DNA from: Acidobacteriota bacterium
GTDB lineage: Bacteria; Acidobacteriota; Thermoanaerobaculia; Gp7-AA8
Direction: 5' to 3'
NCBI GenBank assembly: GCA_019244185.1
Contig: JAFATB010000009.1
Coordinates: 1-64,000 of the forward strand
Length of the DNA stretch: 64,000 bases
Shown in pieces: positions 11,432 through 21,294 of this stretch. How positions within the stretch are numbered: the first letter of the stretch is position 1; each line of letters starts with the position of its first letter. Made by a program: the position numbers and the translations under genes. The notes under the pieces were generated by a model that saw only the letters and a list, made by a program, of their open reading frames with translations, ran no database searches and was not told the origin of the DNA.

Positions 11432-12259
11432 ATGCTGGATCGTATGAAGGGACCGACGCTGAAGAATCGCGACGAGATCGCGATCATGGACCGGGCCAAC
11501 CGGGTCGTGGTCGAGATCCTCGAGAAGATGCGCGAGATGGTCCGCCCCGGCGCGACCACCGCACAGCTCAACGCGATGGCCGAGGAGGAGCTGGCGAAGC
11601 GCGGCGCGAAGTCGCCGTTCAAAGGCTACGCTCCGATGGGCCTGCCGCCGTATCCGGCGGTCGTCTGCACGTCGGTCAACGATGTGATCGTGCACGGCAT
11701 CCCGAATCGCGCGAAGCTGCAGGAGGGCGACATCATCGGCCTCGACTTCGGCTCGATTCTCGACGGCTTCGTCGGCGACGCGGCCATCACCGTTCCGATC
11801 GGAAAGGTGACGCCGGCCGCCGAGAAGCTGATGGCGACGACGCGCGAATGCCTCGAGCTCGCCATCGAAGAGATGCGTCCGGGCCGCCACATCGGCGACA
11901 TCGGCGCGGCGGTGCAGGAGCACGCGGAGTCGCGCGGTTATCACGTGATCCGCACGTTCGTCGGACACGGGATCGGCCGCCGGATGCACGAGGATCCGCA
12001 GGTCTACAACTACGGCCGCCGCGGACGCGGCATCGAGTTGCGCGAGGGAATGGTCCTAGCCATCGAGCCGATGCTCTGTGAGATCGGCGCGAAGCTGCGC
12101 TCGCGCATCGAGCGCTCGGGGACGAACGGCGTCATTCAGGACGTGAAGACGGACGCCGATGGCTGGACGGCGCGGACGGTCGACGGAACGCTCGCCGCGC
12201 ATTTCGAGAATTCCGTCGCGGTCACGGCCAACGGGCCGCTGGTGTTGGGGAAAGCGTAA
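11432..12259 (+). CDS. map: Type I methionine aminopeptidase (start may be ATG 11447)
   Basis: VVCTSVNDVIVHGIPN, GHGIGRRMHEDPQVYNYG, MVLAIEPM. Confidence 0.96.
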   Translation: MLDRMKGPTLKNRDEIAIMDRANRVVVEILEKMREMVRPGATTAQLNAMAEEELAKRGAKSPFKGYAPMGLPPYPAVVCTSVNDVIVHGIPNRAKLQEGDIIGLDFGSILDGFVGDAAITVPIGKVTPAAEKLMATTRECLELAIEEMRPGRHIGDIGAAVQEHAESRGYHVIRTFVGHGIGRRMHEDPQVYNYGRRGRGIELREGMVLAIEPMLCEIGAKLRSRIERSGTNGVIQDVKTDADGWTARTVDGTLAAHFENSVAVTANGPLVLGKA

Positions 12260-12280
12260 GCAGGAAGCAAAAAGGAAAGC

Positions 12281-12499
12281 ATGTCGAAGGAAGAAGCGAT
12301 TGAAGTGACGGGGACGGTCCTGGAAACGTTGCCGAACGCGATGTTCCAGGTGGAGCTGGAGAACAAGCACAAGGTTCTGGCCCACATCTCCGGCAAGATG
12401 AGAAAGCACTTCATCCGCATCCTTCCGGGCGACAAGGTCCTGGTCGAGCTCTCGCCGTACGATCTGACGCGCGGGCGCATTACGTATCGATACAAGTGA
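12281..12499 (+). CDS. infA: Translation initiation factor IF-1
   Basis: 72 aa, [39 protein letters not shown]. Confidence 0.98.
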   Translation: MSKEEAIEVTGTVLETLPNAMFQVELENKHKVLAHISGKMRKHFIRILPGDKVLVELSPYDLTRGRITYRYK

Positions 12500-12509
12500 G
12501 TCAAAGACA

Positions 12510-12623
12510 ATGAAAGTCCGTTCCTCAGTCAAGCGAATCTGCACCAAATGCAAAGTCGTCCGCCGGCAGGGCGTGATTCGGATCATCTGTGAGAATCCGA
12601 AGCACAAGCAGCGTCAGGGCTAA
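12510..12623 (+). CDS. rpmJ: 50S ribosomal protein L36 (not in supplied ORF track because <60 aa)
   Basis: Hand translation [37 protein letters not shown]-stop. Confidence 0.97.
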   Translation: MKVRSSVKRICTKCKVVRRQGVIRIICENPKHKQRQG

Positions 12624-12641
12624 ATCAGGAGCTATCGTCAA

Positions 12642-13025
12642 ATGGCACGTATCGCGGGTGTGGATCTTCCACTGAACAAGCGGGTCGAAGTCGGCCTGAC
12701 GTACATCTTCGGCATCGGCCGCACGCGCTCGAGCAGAATCCTCGGGCAGGCGGGCGTCAACAAGGACGTGCGCGTCAAAGACCTCTCCGAGGATGACGTG
12801 CGCAAGATTCGCCAGATCATCACGGATGAAGGCAAGGTGGAGGGCGATCTCCGCAAGGACGTCGGCCTCGACATCAAGCGGTTGATGGAGATCAACTGCT
12901 ACCGCGGCATGCGCCACCGCCGCGGGCTGCCGGTCCGCGGGCAGCGCACGCACACGAACGCGCGCACGCGCAAAGGCCCCCGCAAGGGCGCCGTCGCCGG
13001 CAAGAAGAAAGCCACCAAGAAGTAA
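12642..13025 (+). CDS. rpsM: 30S ribosomal protein S13
   Basis: [26 protein letters not shown]. Confidence 0.98.
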   Translation: MARIAGVDLPLNKRVEVGLTYIFGIGRTRSSRILGQAGVNKDVRVKDLSEDDVRKIRQIITDEGKVEGDLRKDVGLDIKRLMEINCYRGMRHRRGLPVRGQRTHTNARTRKGPRKGAVAGKKKATKK

Positions 13026-13043
13026 GGAGCAGGGGAAGAATCC

Positions 13044-13457
13044 ATGGCAACTGCCAGAGCACCGAAAGCGGGCGCCCGCCGCGCCGGCACCAAGCGCAAG
13101 GAGCGGAAGAACGTTCCGCACGGCGTCGCCTCGATCGCGGCGACGTTCAACAACACGATCGTGGCCATCACCGACCCGGTGGGGAACATCCTCTCCTGGT
13201 CCTCGGCCGGCCGCATCGGCTTCAAGGGATCGCGCAAAGGCACGCCCTTCGCCGCACAGGTCGCCGCGCAGAACGCGGCCCAGCTGGCGCAGGAGCACGG
13301 CGTCCGCTCGGTCGACGTGAAGGTCAAGGGCCCCGGCGCCGGCCGCGAGTCGGCCATCCGCGCCCTGGCCGCGTCCGGACTCGACATCAAGTCGATCAAG
13401 GACGTCACGCCGATCCCGCACAACGGCTGCCGCCCGCCCAAACGGCGCCGCGTCTGA
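13044..13457 (+). CDS. rpsK: 30S ribosomal protein S11
   Basis: [18 protein letters not shown]...[13 protein letters not shown]. Confidence 0.98.
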   Translation: MATARAPKAGARRAGTKRKERKNVPHGVASIAATFNNTIVAITDPVGNILSWSSAGRIGFKGSRKGTPFAAQVAAQNAAQLAQEHGVRSVDVKVKGPGAGRESAIRALAASGLDIKSIKDVTPIPHNGCRPPKRRRV

Positions 13458-13483
13458 GGCGCGAACAAACGAAGGACGATTTC

Positions 13484-13563
13484 GCCGGCGCGAGGCACGC
13501 GCCGGTGCGGTTTTCTCGTACGCCGAGCAGCTGCCGGCGTACACGCAACGCGCCATGGTGGCG
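13484..13563 (+). promoter_or_regulatory. Structured rpsK-rpsD intergenic leader (three consecutive hairpins)
   Basis: Inverted repeats ccggcgcg/cgcgccgg (13485-13505, followed by GGTTTTCT), gtacgcc/ggcgtac (13518-13542), cgcc/ggcg (13551-13563). Confidence 0.5.
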
Positions 13564-13588
13564 CGGGTGCGAACGATGAGGAGGCATA

Positions 13589-14215
13589 GTGGCTCGTTAC
13601 TCCGATCCCGTCTGCCGGCTTTGCCGTCGTGAGGGAATGAAGCTTTTCCTGAAGGGCGATCGCTGCTTCAAGGACAAGTGCGCGATCGAGCGCCGCAACT
13701 ACGCGCCCGGTCAGCACGGACGCCGCCGTTCCAAGGTGCTCGGCTACGGCATCCAGCTTCGCGAAAAACAGAAAGTGAAGCGCATCTACGGCCTGCTGGA
13801 GCGCCAGTTCCGGCTCTACTTTCAGCGCGCCGAACAGCGCACCGGCATCACCGGTGAGAACCTGCTCCGCCAGCTCGAGCTCCGGCTCGACAACGTGGTC
13901 TACTCCCTCGGCTTCTCCTCCTCCCGCCCGCAGGGCCGCCAGCTCGTGCGCCACGGACACATCGAGGTCAATGGCAAGAAGATCAACATCCCCTCGTACC
14001 AGGTGCGCAAGGGCGACGTGATCCAGGTGCGCGAGAAGAGCCGCAAGAACGATCAGATCCGCCAGGCCGTCGAAACGGCGGCAGGCCGCGGCGTTCCCGC
14101 GTGGCTGCAGCTCGAGCCGGATGCCTTCCGTGGTACGGTGACGGACCTTCCGAAGCGCGAAGACATCCGCCTCCCCATCCAGGAACAGCTCATCGTCGAG
14201 CTCTACTCGAAGTAG
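13589..14215 (+). CDS. rpsD: 30S ribosomal protein S4
   Basis: [33 protein letters not shown]. Confidence 0.98.
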   Translation: MARYSDPVCRLCRREGMKLFLKGDRCFKDKCAIERRNYAPGQHGRRRSKVLGYGIQLREKQKVKRIYGLLERQFRLYFQRAEQRTGITGENLLRQLELRLDNVVYSLGFSSSRPQGRQLVRHGHIEVNGKKINIPSYQVRKGDVIQVREKSRKNDQIRQAVETAAGRGVPAWLQLEPDAFRGTVTDLPKREDIRLPIQEQLIVELYSK

Positions 14216-14227
14216 TTCATCAATCTT

Positions 14228-14269
14228 GATGGCAGGCAGGCACCCCCGCCTTCCTGCCTGCCATCTTTT
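14228..14269 (+). terminator. Intrinsic-terminator-like hairpin between rpsD and rpoA
   Basis: Perfect 13-bp stem gatggcaggcagg / cctgcctgccatc with 12-nt loop followed by TTTT. Confidence 0.7.
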
Positions 14270-14287
14270 CGCGAGGAGGCCGCTCAC

Positions 14288-15277
14288 ATGATGTGGTCAG
14301 ATTTCCAGAAACCGAAGAAGCTCGAGTACGATCCCGAAACCCTCACTCCCAACTACGGACGCTTCGTCGCGCAGCCGTTCGAGCGCGGCTTCGGCACGAC
14401 CATCGGTAATGCGCTCCGGCGCGTGCTGCTCTCTTCGATCGAGGGCGCGGCCATCACCGCCGTCCGCGTCGAAGGCGTGCTGCACGAGTTCTCGTCGCTC
14501 CAGGGCGTGGTCGAGGACATGACCGACGTCGTTCTCAACCTCAAGCAGGTTGCCTTCAAGCTGCACGGCGGCGGCCCGAAGACTCTCTATCTCGAAAAGA
14601 AAGGGCCCGGTGTCGTCACCGCGGCTGATTTCGAACAGGATCCGGACATCGAGATCCTCGATCCGTCCGCGCACATCGCCACGCTCTCGAAGGAAGGCTC
14701 GCTCAAGCTCGAGGCGCGTCTCAAGCGCGGCCGCGGCTACGTCGTGGCCGACCGCAATGCCGACACGGACCTGCCGCTCGGCTACATCCCGGTCGACTCG
14801 ATCCACTCGCCCGTCCGCCGCGTGAACTATCACGTGGAAGGCGCGCGCGTCGGCCAGATGACCGACTACGACAAGCTCGTCCTCGAAGTGTGGACCAACG
14901 GCGCGGTCTCGCCGCAGGAAGCGATCAGCCTCGCCGCCGAGCTCCTCGGCGATCACCTCCGCATCTTCAGCGCGTTCGAAACCCGCATCGAAGAGCGCGA
15001 GGAAGCCGCGGCGCCGGAAGTCGATCCGCGCATGGCCGAGATGCTGGCCAAGCCGATCGAGGAGCTCGACCTCTCCGTCCGCTCCGCGAACTGCCTCAAG
15101 AACGCCAACATCCGCACCCTCGGCGATCTCGTGCAGCGCACCGAGCGCGAGATGCTGTCGACCAAGAACTTCGGTCGCAAGTCGCTCGACGAGATCAAAG
15201 ACGTTCTCGCCAGCCTCGGCCTGTCGTTCGGCATGTCCCGCGCCGCGGTCGGTTCCCGCGCCGACATGCGCGACTAG
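14288..15277 (+). CDS. rpoA: DNA-directed RNA polymerase subunit alpha
   Basis: [36 protein letters not shown]. Confidence 0.98.
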   Translation: MMWSDFQKPKKLEYDPETLTPNYGRFVAQPFERGFGTTIGNALRRVLLSSIEGAAITAVRVEGVLHEFSSLQGVVEDMTDVVLNLKQVAFKLHGGGPKTLYLEKKGPGVVTAADFEQDPDIEILDPSAHIATLSKEGSLKLEARLKRGRGYVVADRNADTDLPLGYIPVDSIHSPVRRVNYHVEGARVGQMTDYDKLVLEVWTNGAVSPQEAISLAAELLGDHLRIFSAFETRIEEREEAAAPEVDPRMAEMLAKPIEELDLSVRSANCLKNANIRTLGDLVQRTEREMLSTKNFGRKSLDEIKDVLASLGLSFGMSRAAVGSRADMRD

Positions 15278-15310
15278 CCGTCCCGACGCACGGAGAAGGG
15301 AGTTGTTGCA

Positions 15311-15868
15311 ATGAGACATGGAATGGCAAACCGCAAGCTGGGAAGGACGTCGAGCCATCGCGCCGCGATGTTCCGCAACCAGCTCGCCTCGCTGATCGAG
15401 AACGAGCGCATCATCACCACGCTCCCGAAAGCGAAGGAGCTGCGCCCGCTCGCCGAGAAGCTCATCACGCTCGCGCGCAACGACAGCGTGCACGCGCGCC
15501 GTCAGGCCGCGCGCACGGTGCCGAACGACGCGCTGATCGCGAAGTTGTTCGACACCCTCGGACCGCGTTTCTCGACGCGCCCGGGCGGCTACACCCGCAT
15601 CATGAAGCTCGGCGCCCGCCGCGGCGACGCCGCCGAGATGGCGATCCTCGAGCTCGTCGAGCGTTCGGCCGACGCTTCCGAAACGAAGTCCGCCGCGCCT
15701 GCCGCGCCGGCGAAGTCTTCGTCGAAGAAGAAAGCCGCGCCCGCGCCGGAACCGGCGGAGGACGAGAAGCCGAAGCGCACGCGCAAAGCGGCGCCGAAGG
15801 CTGATACTGACGAAGCCGCACCGGCGGAAGAAAAACCGAAGCGTACCCGCAAGAAGAAAGAAGAGTAA
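15311..15868 (+). CDS. rplQ: 50S ribosomal protein L17 with extended Lys/Ala/Pro/Glu-rich C-terminal tail
   Basis: [24 protein letters not shown] core; tail with two EKPKRTRK motifs. Confidence 0.96.
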   Translation: MRHGMANRKLGRTSSHRAAMFRNQLASLIENERIITTLPKAKELRPLAEKLITLARNDSVHARRQAARTVPNDALIAKLFDTLGPRFSTRPGGYTRIMKLGARRGDAAEMAILELVERSADASETKSAAPAAPAKSSSKKKAAPAPEPAEDEKPKRTRKAAPKADTDEAAPAEEKPKRTRKKKEE

Positions 15869-15887
15869 GCATCCGCGAGCTCTCGCG

Positions 15888-15917
15888 AAAAAGCCCGCCG
15901 GCGACGGCGGGCTTTTT
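15888..15917 (+). terminator. Intrinsic terminator closing the ribosomal super-operon
   Basis: aaaaagcccgccg-gcga-cggcgggcttttt: perfect 13-bp arms, A-/T-tracts at both ends (bidirectional). Confidence 0.92.
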
Positions 15918-15925
15918 CGTTTTCG

Positions 15926-18085
15926 TCAGTAGCTCGCGTGCACCCGCGTGATCGTGAGGTCGCCCTCGTGGATCGGAATCGCAGGCGACGCGTCGCGCGC
16001 ATGCGCGAGCGCGGCGCCTTCCGCGGGCAAGCCGTACGTCGAGTCGGAGGCGACCACGTCGAGGCGTGCGTTCGCGCTGAATTCGATGTCGAACGACGGA
16101 GCGCCGCTCACGAGCGCGTACTGCCAGCCGGCCGTGCCGCGATCGCGGAAGCGCGCGGGCCGCGGCGGCGGCACGACGCCATTCACGCTGCGCACGCTGC
16201 CGCCGCGATAGAGCAGCACGATGCGTGGCGCGTTGCGCGCGGAGACGAGATGCAGCACGACGCGATCGCCGCTGCGCATGCCCGTCATCGCTACGCGTGC
16301 GAGAGGCAGATGCGGCGCCGGCGCGATCCACGCATCGTATGACCACGGCGTCAGCACGTCGCCCGCTTTGCGAAATGAAGCCGCATGCTGCAGCGGCTCG
16401 GTGAGCTTCGATGTGATCCAGAACGGTGAGCCCATGCGCGCGTCGTCGAGATACAACAGCGACAGCGTGCGCGGCCTCTCGCGCGAGATCGCCGGTGTGA
16501 CCATCGCCACGATCGCGAGCACGAGCGCGGCGGACGCGAACGCGATTGCAACTCGCATCCGTGCGAACAGCGGCGCGACGAGCGTGGCGAAGACGCCGAT
16601 CAGAATCGCGATCGCGCCGATCAGGCGTGCGCCGAGCGCGGCGTAGAGCAGCAGTCCCGGCGGAAAGAAGACGATCGCGGCGACCGTCGCGGCCACGACG
16701 CCCGTCGTCAGCGCACTCGCGCGCGACAACGCGCAGAGCGTCAACGCGATGGATGGCGCGAGAAAGAGATAGCTCGCGCCGGGCAGCACCACCGCGACGA
16801 GCACCGTCAGCGCGTGCCACACGATCGCGACGCCGTACAGCAACGCCCGCTCGTCGCTGCGCTTCGCGAAGAGCGCCGCCGCCGCCGTCGCGGCCGCAAT
16901 CCCCGCGAGCCACATCGCCGCGACGCCGGCGAACGGATGCGCGGCCCAGTTCACGTCCTCCGCGCGCAGGCGCACGAGCCAGCCGAGCACGTGTCCGACG
17001 ACGACCGCGAGCAGCATCGCCGTGAACGCGGCCAGCACGCCGAACGTCATCGCGCGCGGCGGCGTCTTCCGCGCGGCGAAGATCAGCAACGCGAGACTGG
17101 CCAGCGCGATCCAGAGCGTCCACTCCGCGGGCCACCACAGAAGGACGAACTGCAGGACGTCGAAGTACGTCGCGTCGGTGCGGCTGCGCGTGCCGAGGTC
17201 GGCGTTCGCGAAGACGCGCAGCGAACCGAGAATGTTGTCGCCGTGATGCTGCAACGTGCGCGGACTCGCATGCGCGAGGTCGTCGAACGGCGTGTGGTAC
17301 CAGTTCGCGCCGCCGATCGCGGCGAAGTTGATCGACGCCTTCTCCGCGCGCTTGAAGATCGTGACGTCGGTGTCGTTCGGCAGGAGCGTGTAGACGGCGT
17401 AGAAGAGCGACGTGGCGTTCGGATGCTCGAGGCCGCGCGCGAGCGCGCGAATGAGCCAGCGGTTGCCGCGGCTGGTCTCGAACATGTTGCTCGCGCCGCT
17501 CGTGCCGCGGTTCTCGACGTTGATGACGACGCCGACGTCGTGCAGCAGCGACGCGTCGGCGACGAAGCCCTCCGCGCCGAGGAGGCCGGACTCTTCGCCG
17601 TCGTCGACGAGAAACTCGACGCGATTGCGGAAATGCTCGCCGCGAATCGCGCGCGCCGTTTCGAGCAGCGTCGCGACGCCCATGCCGTCGTCGGATGCGC
17701 CCGGTCCCGCGCCGACGGAGTCGTAGTGCGCGACGGCGAGCACGACGTCGCCACGCGCCGATGCGCCGGGCATGCGCGCGATCACGTTGCGTACGTTGCC
17801 GCAGATCGCCATGGCGTTGCAGGCGAAGCGCTGCTGTTCGACGACGTTGTAGCCGAGCGTGCGTAATTGCGCGATGACACGCTCACGCACGCGCGTGTTC
17901 GCCGCGGTGCCGAGCGGATGCGGCGCGCCGTCGGCGAGGATCGTGCGCAACGTCGCCATCGCGCGCGTCGCGGAGAAGACGTCCCGCGCAGCGTTCGCGG
18001 GCTTTGGCGCGGGGCCGTTGCTGCGCCACAACGCGAGCACGAACACGACGGCGAGCGGAGCGAGGACGACGGCTGCGCGGCGCAT
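15926..18085 (-). CDS. M28-family zinc metallopeptidase with N-terminal TM and C-terminal multi-TM region
   Basis: AHYDSVGAGPGASDDGMGVATLLE and DDGEESGLLGAEGF motifs; start re-set to MRRAAVVLAPLAVVF. Confidence 0.85.
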   Translation of the reverse strand: MRRAAVVLAPLAVVFVLALWRSNGPAPKPANAARDVFSATRAMATLRTILADGAPHPLGTAANTRVRERVIAQLRTLGYNVVEQQRFACNAMAICGNVRNVIARMPGASARGDVVLAVAHYDSVGAGPGASDDGMGVATLLETARAIRGEHFRNRVEFLVDDGEESGLLGAEGFVADASLLHDVGVVINVENRGTSGASNMFETSRGNRWLIRALARGLEHPNATSLFYAVYTLLPNDTDVTIFKRAEKASINFAAIGGANWYHTPFDDLAHASPRTLQHHGDNILGSLRVFANADLGTRSRTDATYFDVLQFVLLWWPAEWTLWIALASLALLIFAARKTPPRAMTFGVLAAFTAMLLAVVVGHVLGWLVRLRAEDVNWAAHPFAGVAAMWLAGIAAATAAAALFAKRSDERALLYGVAIVWHALTVLVAVVLPGASYLFLAPSIALTLCALSRASALTTGVVAATVAAIVFFPPGLLLYAALGARLIGAIAILIGVFATLVAPLFARMRVAIAFASAALVLAIVAMVTPAISRERPRTLSLLYLDDARMGSPFWITSKLTEPLQHAASFRKAGDVLTPWSYDAWIAPAPHLPLARVAMTGMRSGDRVVLHLVSARNAPRIVLLYRGGSVRSVNGVVPPPRPARFRDRGTAGWQYALVSGAPSFDIEFSANARLDVVASDSTYGLPAEGAALAHARDASPAIPIHEGDLTITRVHASY

Positions 18086-18146
18086 GAGCTCGTGGATTGT
18101 AGACGGCGCGTGCAACTCGCGCCCGCCTGCTCCGTATGAACGCCGT

Positions 18147-18929
18147 ATGAAACACATCATCGCCGCCGCCTTCACTCTGCTCGTCGCCACCGCGGCTTCG
18201 GCCGCCACGCTCGAAGAAACGATCGACAAGACGTTCGATGTGAAGCCGGGTGCGAGCCTGGTGCTCACGAACGTGAACGGCCGCGTGACGGTCAGCGCGT
18301 GGGATCAGCCGCGCGTGCACGTCGTCGCGCTGAAGAAAGTCGAAGCCGACCGCGATGACGTGCAGGCGGCGATGCGCGAGCTGCGCGTCGAGTTGCAGCC
18401 GCGCGACGGCGGCCTCGTCGTCACGACGCACTATCCGAAGCGCGGCGACAACGGCGGCGTCTTCGACTGGCTCTTCGGCGACCACGTCGAAGCGCAGGTG
18501 CGCTACGAGGTGATGGTGCCGCGCTCGATGAACGTCGACGTGACGAACACGAACGGCGCCATCGAGCTGAGCGGCGTCACCGGACGCCACGAGCTCGACA
18601 CGACGAACGGCGGCATCGAGGTGAAGGCGTGCGCCGGCTCGCTCGATGCGTCAACGACGAACGGCTCCGTGCACGCGGAGCTGACCAGCGTCGCCGCGAA
18701 CCAGCCGGTGCATCTCGAGACGACCAACGGCCGCATCGAGCTCGCCGTCCCTCGGAACTTCGGCGCCGAAGTCGACGCGAGCACGACCAACGGCTCGATC
18801 AAGACGGATCTGCCGGTGCTGACGACGGAGACCGGGCGCAACTCGCTGCGCGGCAAGATCAACGGCGGCGGAACGCGCGTGCGCCTGCGGACCACGAACG
18901 GCGGGATCTCGATCCGCTCGCTGACCTAG
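18147..18929 (+). CDS. DUF4097-like exported beta-helix/adhesin-type protein
   Basis: Signal peptide MKHIIAAAFTLLVATAASA; repeated TTNG motifs. Confidence 0.75.
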   Translation: MKHIIAAAFTLLVATAASAATLEETIDKTFDVKPGASLVLTNVNGRVTVSAWDQPRVHVVALKKVEADRDDVQAAMRELRVELQPRDGGLVVTTHYPKRGDNGGVFDWLFGDHVEAQVRYEVMVPRSMNVDVTNTNGAIELSGVTGRHELDTTNGGIEVKACAGSLDASTTNGSVHAELTSVAANQPVHLETTNGRIELAVPRNFGAEVDASTTNGSIKTDLPVLTTETGRNSLRGKINGGGTRVRLRTTNGGISIRSLT

Positions 18930-19141
18930 CGATCGGCGTCGCGTGCGATGGATGCGCGTCGCGGCACATGCGCGCGCGCTTGAGCACCATGACGATCGCC
19001 GGCACGTTGAGGAAGCGGAAGAGATCGACCGGCGCGGCAGGAATGAGGCTCATCCGCGCGGCGAGCAGCGCGGCACGGGCGGCGGATTGAGGACGCATCG
19101 CGACTTCAAACGCCGCCCGACGTGCGATTACTCCGAAGCGA

Positions 19142-19915
19142 TTACTCCGGCGTGATGTACGCCGCCGTGATGCCGCCGTCGACGAGGAACGATGTCCCGT
19201 TCACGAACGACGACTCGTCGCTCGCCAGGAACAGCGCCGCGTTTGCCATCTCCTCCGCGCGTGCGAAGCGCCCCGGCGGAATGTGCACGAGCCGCCGCTG
19301 GCGCCGCGCCGGATCGGCGAGCAACTCCGCGAGCAGCGGCGTTTCCACCGGTCCCGGGCAGAGCGAGTTCGCGCGGATGTTCTGGCGCGCGAACTCCACC
19401 GCGATCTCGCGCGTCATCGCCAGCACGCCGCCCTTGCTCGCGGTGTAGGCGATCTGCGGCACGGCCGCGCCCATCACCGCGACGAACGAGGCCGTGTTGA
19501 TGATCGAGCCGCCGCCCGCGCGCAGCAGCGCCGGGATCTGGTACTTGCAGCCGAAGAAGACGCCTTTCAAGTTGACGTCGATGACCATGTCCCAGATCTC
19601 TTCCGAGGTCGTGGTCACGGACTCGTCGTCCGGGTGAAACACCCCCGCGTTGTTGAACGCGACGTGCAGCGCGCCGTACTGCTCCTCGGCGAACCGCACC
19701 ATGCCTTCGGCGTCTTTCGCTTTCGAGACGTCCGCCGCGAAGGCGCGCGCGTCGCCCCCCGCGTTGCGGATCTCGTCCGCCGTCGCTTCCGCCGATTCCT
19801 GCTTGAGATCGACGACCACGACCTTCGCGCCTTCTTTCGCGAACAGCAGACACGACGCCTTGCCGATGCCGCTGCCGCCGCCGGTGATGAGAGCAACTTT
19901 GTCTTTCAGTCTCAT
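19142..19915 (-). CDS. SDR-family NAD(P)-dependent oxidoreductase
   Basis: ALITGGGSGIGKA, NNAG, YTASKGG motifs. Confidence 0.93.
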   Translation of the reverse strand: MRLKDKVALITGGGSGIGKASCLLFAKEGAKVVVVDLKQESAEATADEIRNAGGDARAFAADVSKAKDAEGMVRFAEEQYGALHVAFNNAGVFHPDDESVTTTSEEIWDMVIDVNLKGVFFGCKYQIPALLRAGGGSIINTASFVAVMGAAVPQIAYTASKGGVLAMTREIAVEFARQNIRANSLCPGPVETPLLAELLADPARRQRRLVHIPPGRFARAEEMANAALFLASDESSFVNGTSFLVDGGITAAYITPE

Positions 19916-21294
19916 GCTTGTTCGAAATACCTTTTGCGTTCCCAGTCAGTGACGACCGCGTCGAACTTGCGCTGTTCGGTGCGGAAGAAGTGGAGGTAGT
20001 GCGCGACGACGTCTTCGCCGAGCGCCTGCCGCGCGAACGCGCTCCCGTCGAGCGCCGCGATCGCTTCCGGCAGCGAATGCGGAACCTGCGGCAACTCGAG
20101 CGCGCCGTAGACGTCGCCTTCGAATGCCGGCGGCGGCTCGATCTTGTTCTCGATGCCGTCCAGTCCCGCGGCGAGCGTGGCGGCAAAGGCGAGATACGGA
20201 TTCGCGTCGGCGCCGGCGGTGCGGCATTCGATGCGCAGCGACGAGCCGTGGCCGACGATGCGGAAGCCGGCGGTGCGGTTGTCGTAGCTCCACGCGACGC
20301 CCGTTGGCGCGAACGAGCCGGGGACGTAGCGTTTGTACGACGACGGATACGGCGCGAAGAACGGGAAGAGCTCGCGGATGTGCGCCATCCAGCCGCCGAG
20401 GAACCAGCGGAAGAGCGGGGAACAATGGATGGGGCCGAGGTGATCGTCGCCGGCGAAGAGCGGCTTGCCGTCGGGCGACCAGAGACTCGCATGGATGTGG
20501 CAGCTCGAGCCGGCGTAGCGCTCGTCCCACTTGGCCATGAACGTCACGGCGCGGTTGTGCTGCCACGCGATCTCTTTCGCCGCGTGCTTGTAGATCGCGT
20601 GACGATCGGACATCTCGAGAAGATCGGCGTAACGCAGACCGATCTCCTGCTGCCCCGGTCCCCATTCGCCTTTGCTCGACTCGACCGGCACGCCGGATTT
20701 TTCGAGATGCCGGCGGATCGCGCCGATGAGGTACTCCTCTTTCGTGCCCTGAAAGATGTGGTAGTCCTCGATGAGACGTCCGATCGGCTGCAGGTTGACG
20801 AAGCTCTTGCGCGCGATGTCGTCGTACGAGTCCTGAAAGACGTAGAGCTCGAGCTCGGACGCGCCCATCGCGACGTAGCCGCGTTCGGCCGCGCGCGCGA
20901 TCTGTTTGCGCAGGATGCCGCGCGGCGCGTACGGCACGAGCGCATCCGATTCTTCTTCGTAGACGTCGCACAGGACGAGCGCGGTTTTCTCGAGCCACGA
21001 CGCGACGCGTAGCGTCGACAAATCCGGCACGGGACGGAAGTCGCCGTAGCCTTTCGCCCAGCTCGTGAACTGATAGCCGGGCACGGGGTCCATGTCGATG
21101 TCGCAGGCGAGCAGGTAGTCGCACGCGTGCATGCCGCCTTCGAGCACTTCCTCGATGAAGAAGCGGCCGACGATGCGCTTGCCGACGAGGCGGCCGTACA
21201 TGTCGGGGAAGACGACCAGCACGGTGTCGATCGTGCCGTCGCCGACGAGGCGCTTCAGTTCTTTCGCGTCGATGCGTCCTGGCGTGTCGCTCAT
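19912..21294 (-). CDS. Glutamine-synthetase family protein (candidate gamma-glutamyl-polyamine/amine ligase)
   Basis: GS fold signature (GPGQQEIGLRYADLLEMSDRHAIYKHAAKEIA, SSCHIHASLW); short type; start re-set to MSDTPGR. Confidence 0.85.
   Translation of the reverse strand: MSDTPGRIDAKELKRLVGDGTIDTVLVVFPDMYGRLVGKRIVGRFFIEEVLEGGMHACDYLLACDIDMDPVPGYQFTSWAKGYGDFRPVPDLSTLRVASWLEKTALVLCDVYEEESDALVPYAPRGILRKQIARAAERGYVAMGASELELYVFQDSYDDIARKSFVNLQPIGRLIEDYHIFQGTKEEYLIGAIRRHLEKSGVPVESSKGEWGPGQQEIGLRYADLLEMSDRHAIYKHAAKEIAWQHNRAVTFMAKWDERYAGSSCHIHASLWSPDGKPLFAGDDHLGPIHCSPLFRWFLGGWMAHIRELFPFFAPYPSSYKRYVPGSFAPTGVAWSYDNRTAGFRIVGHGSSLRIECRTAGADANPYLAFAATLAAGLDGIENKIEPPPAFEGDVYGALELPQVPHSLPEAIAALDGSAFARQALGEDVVAHYLHFFRTEQRKFDAVVTDWERKRYFEQA

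Noticed and set aside
18859-19098. 79-aa minus-strand ORF between the DUF4097-like gene and the SDR gene
   Set aside because: Overlaps the 3' end of the plus-strand gene, no clear SD, Arg/Ala-rich low-complexity; cannot be supported.
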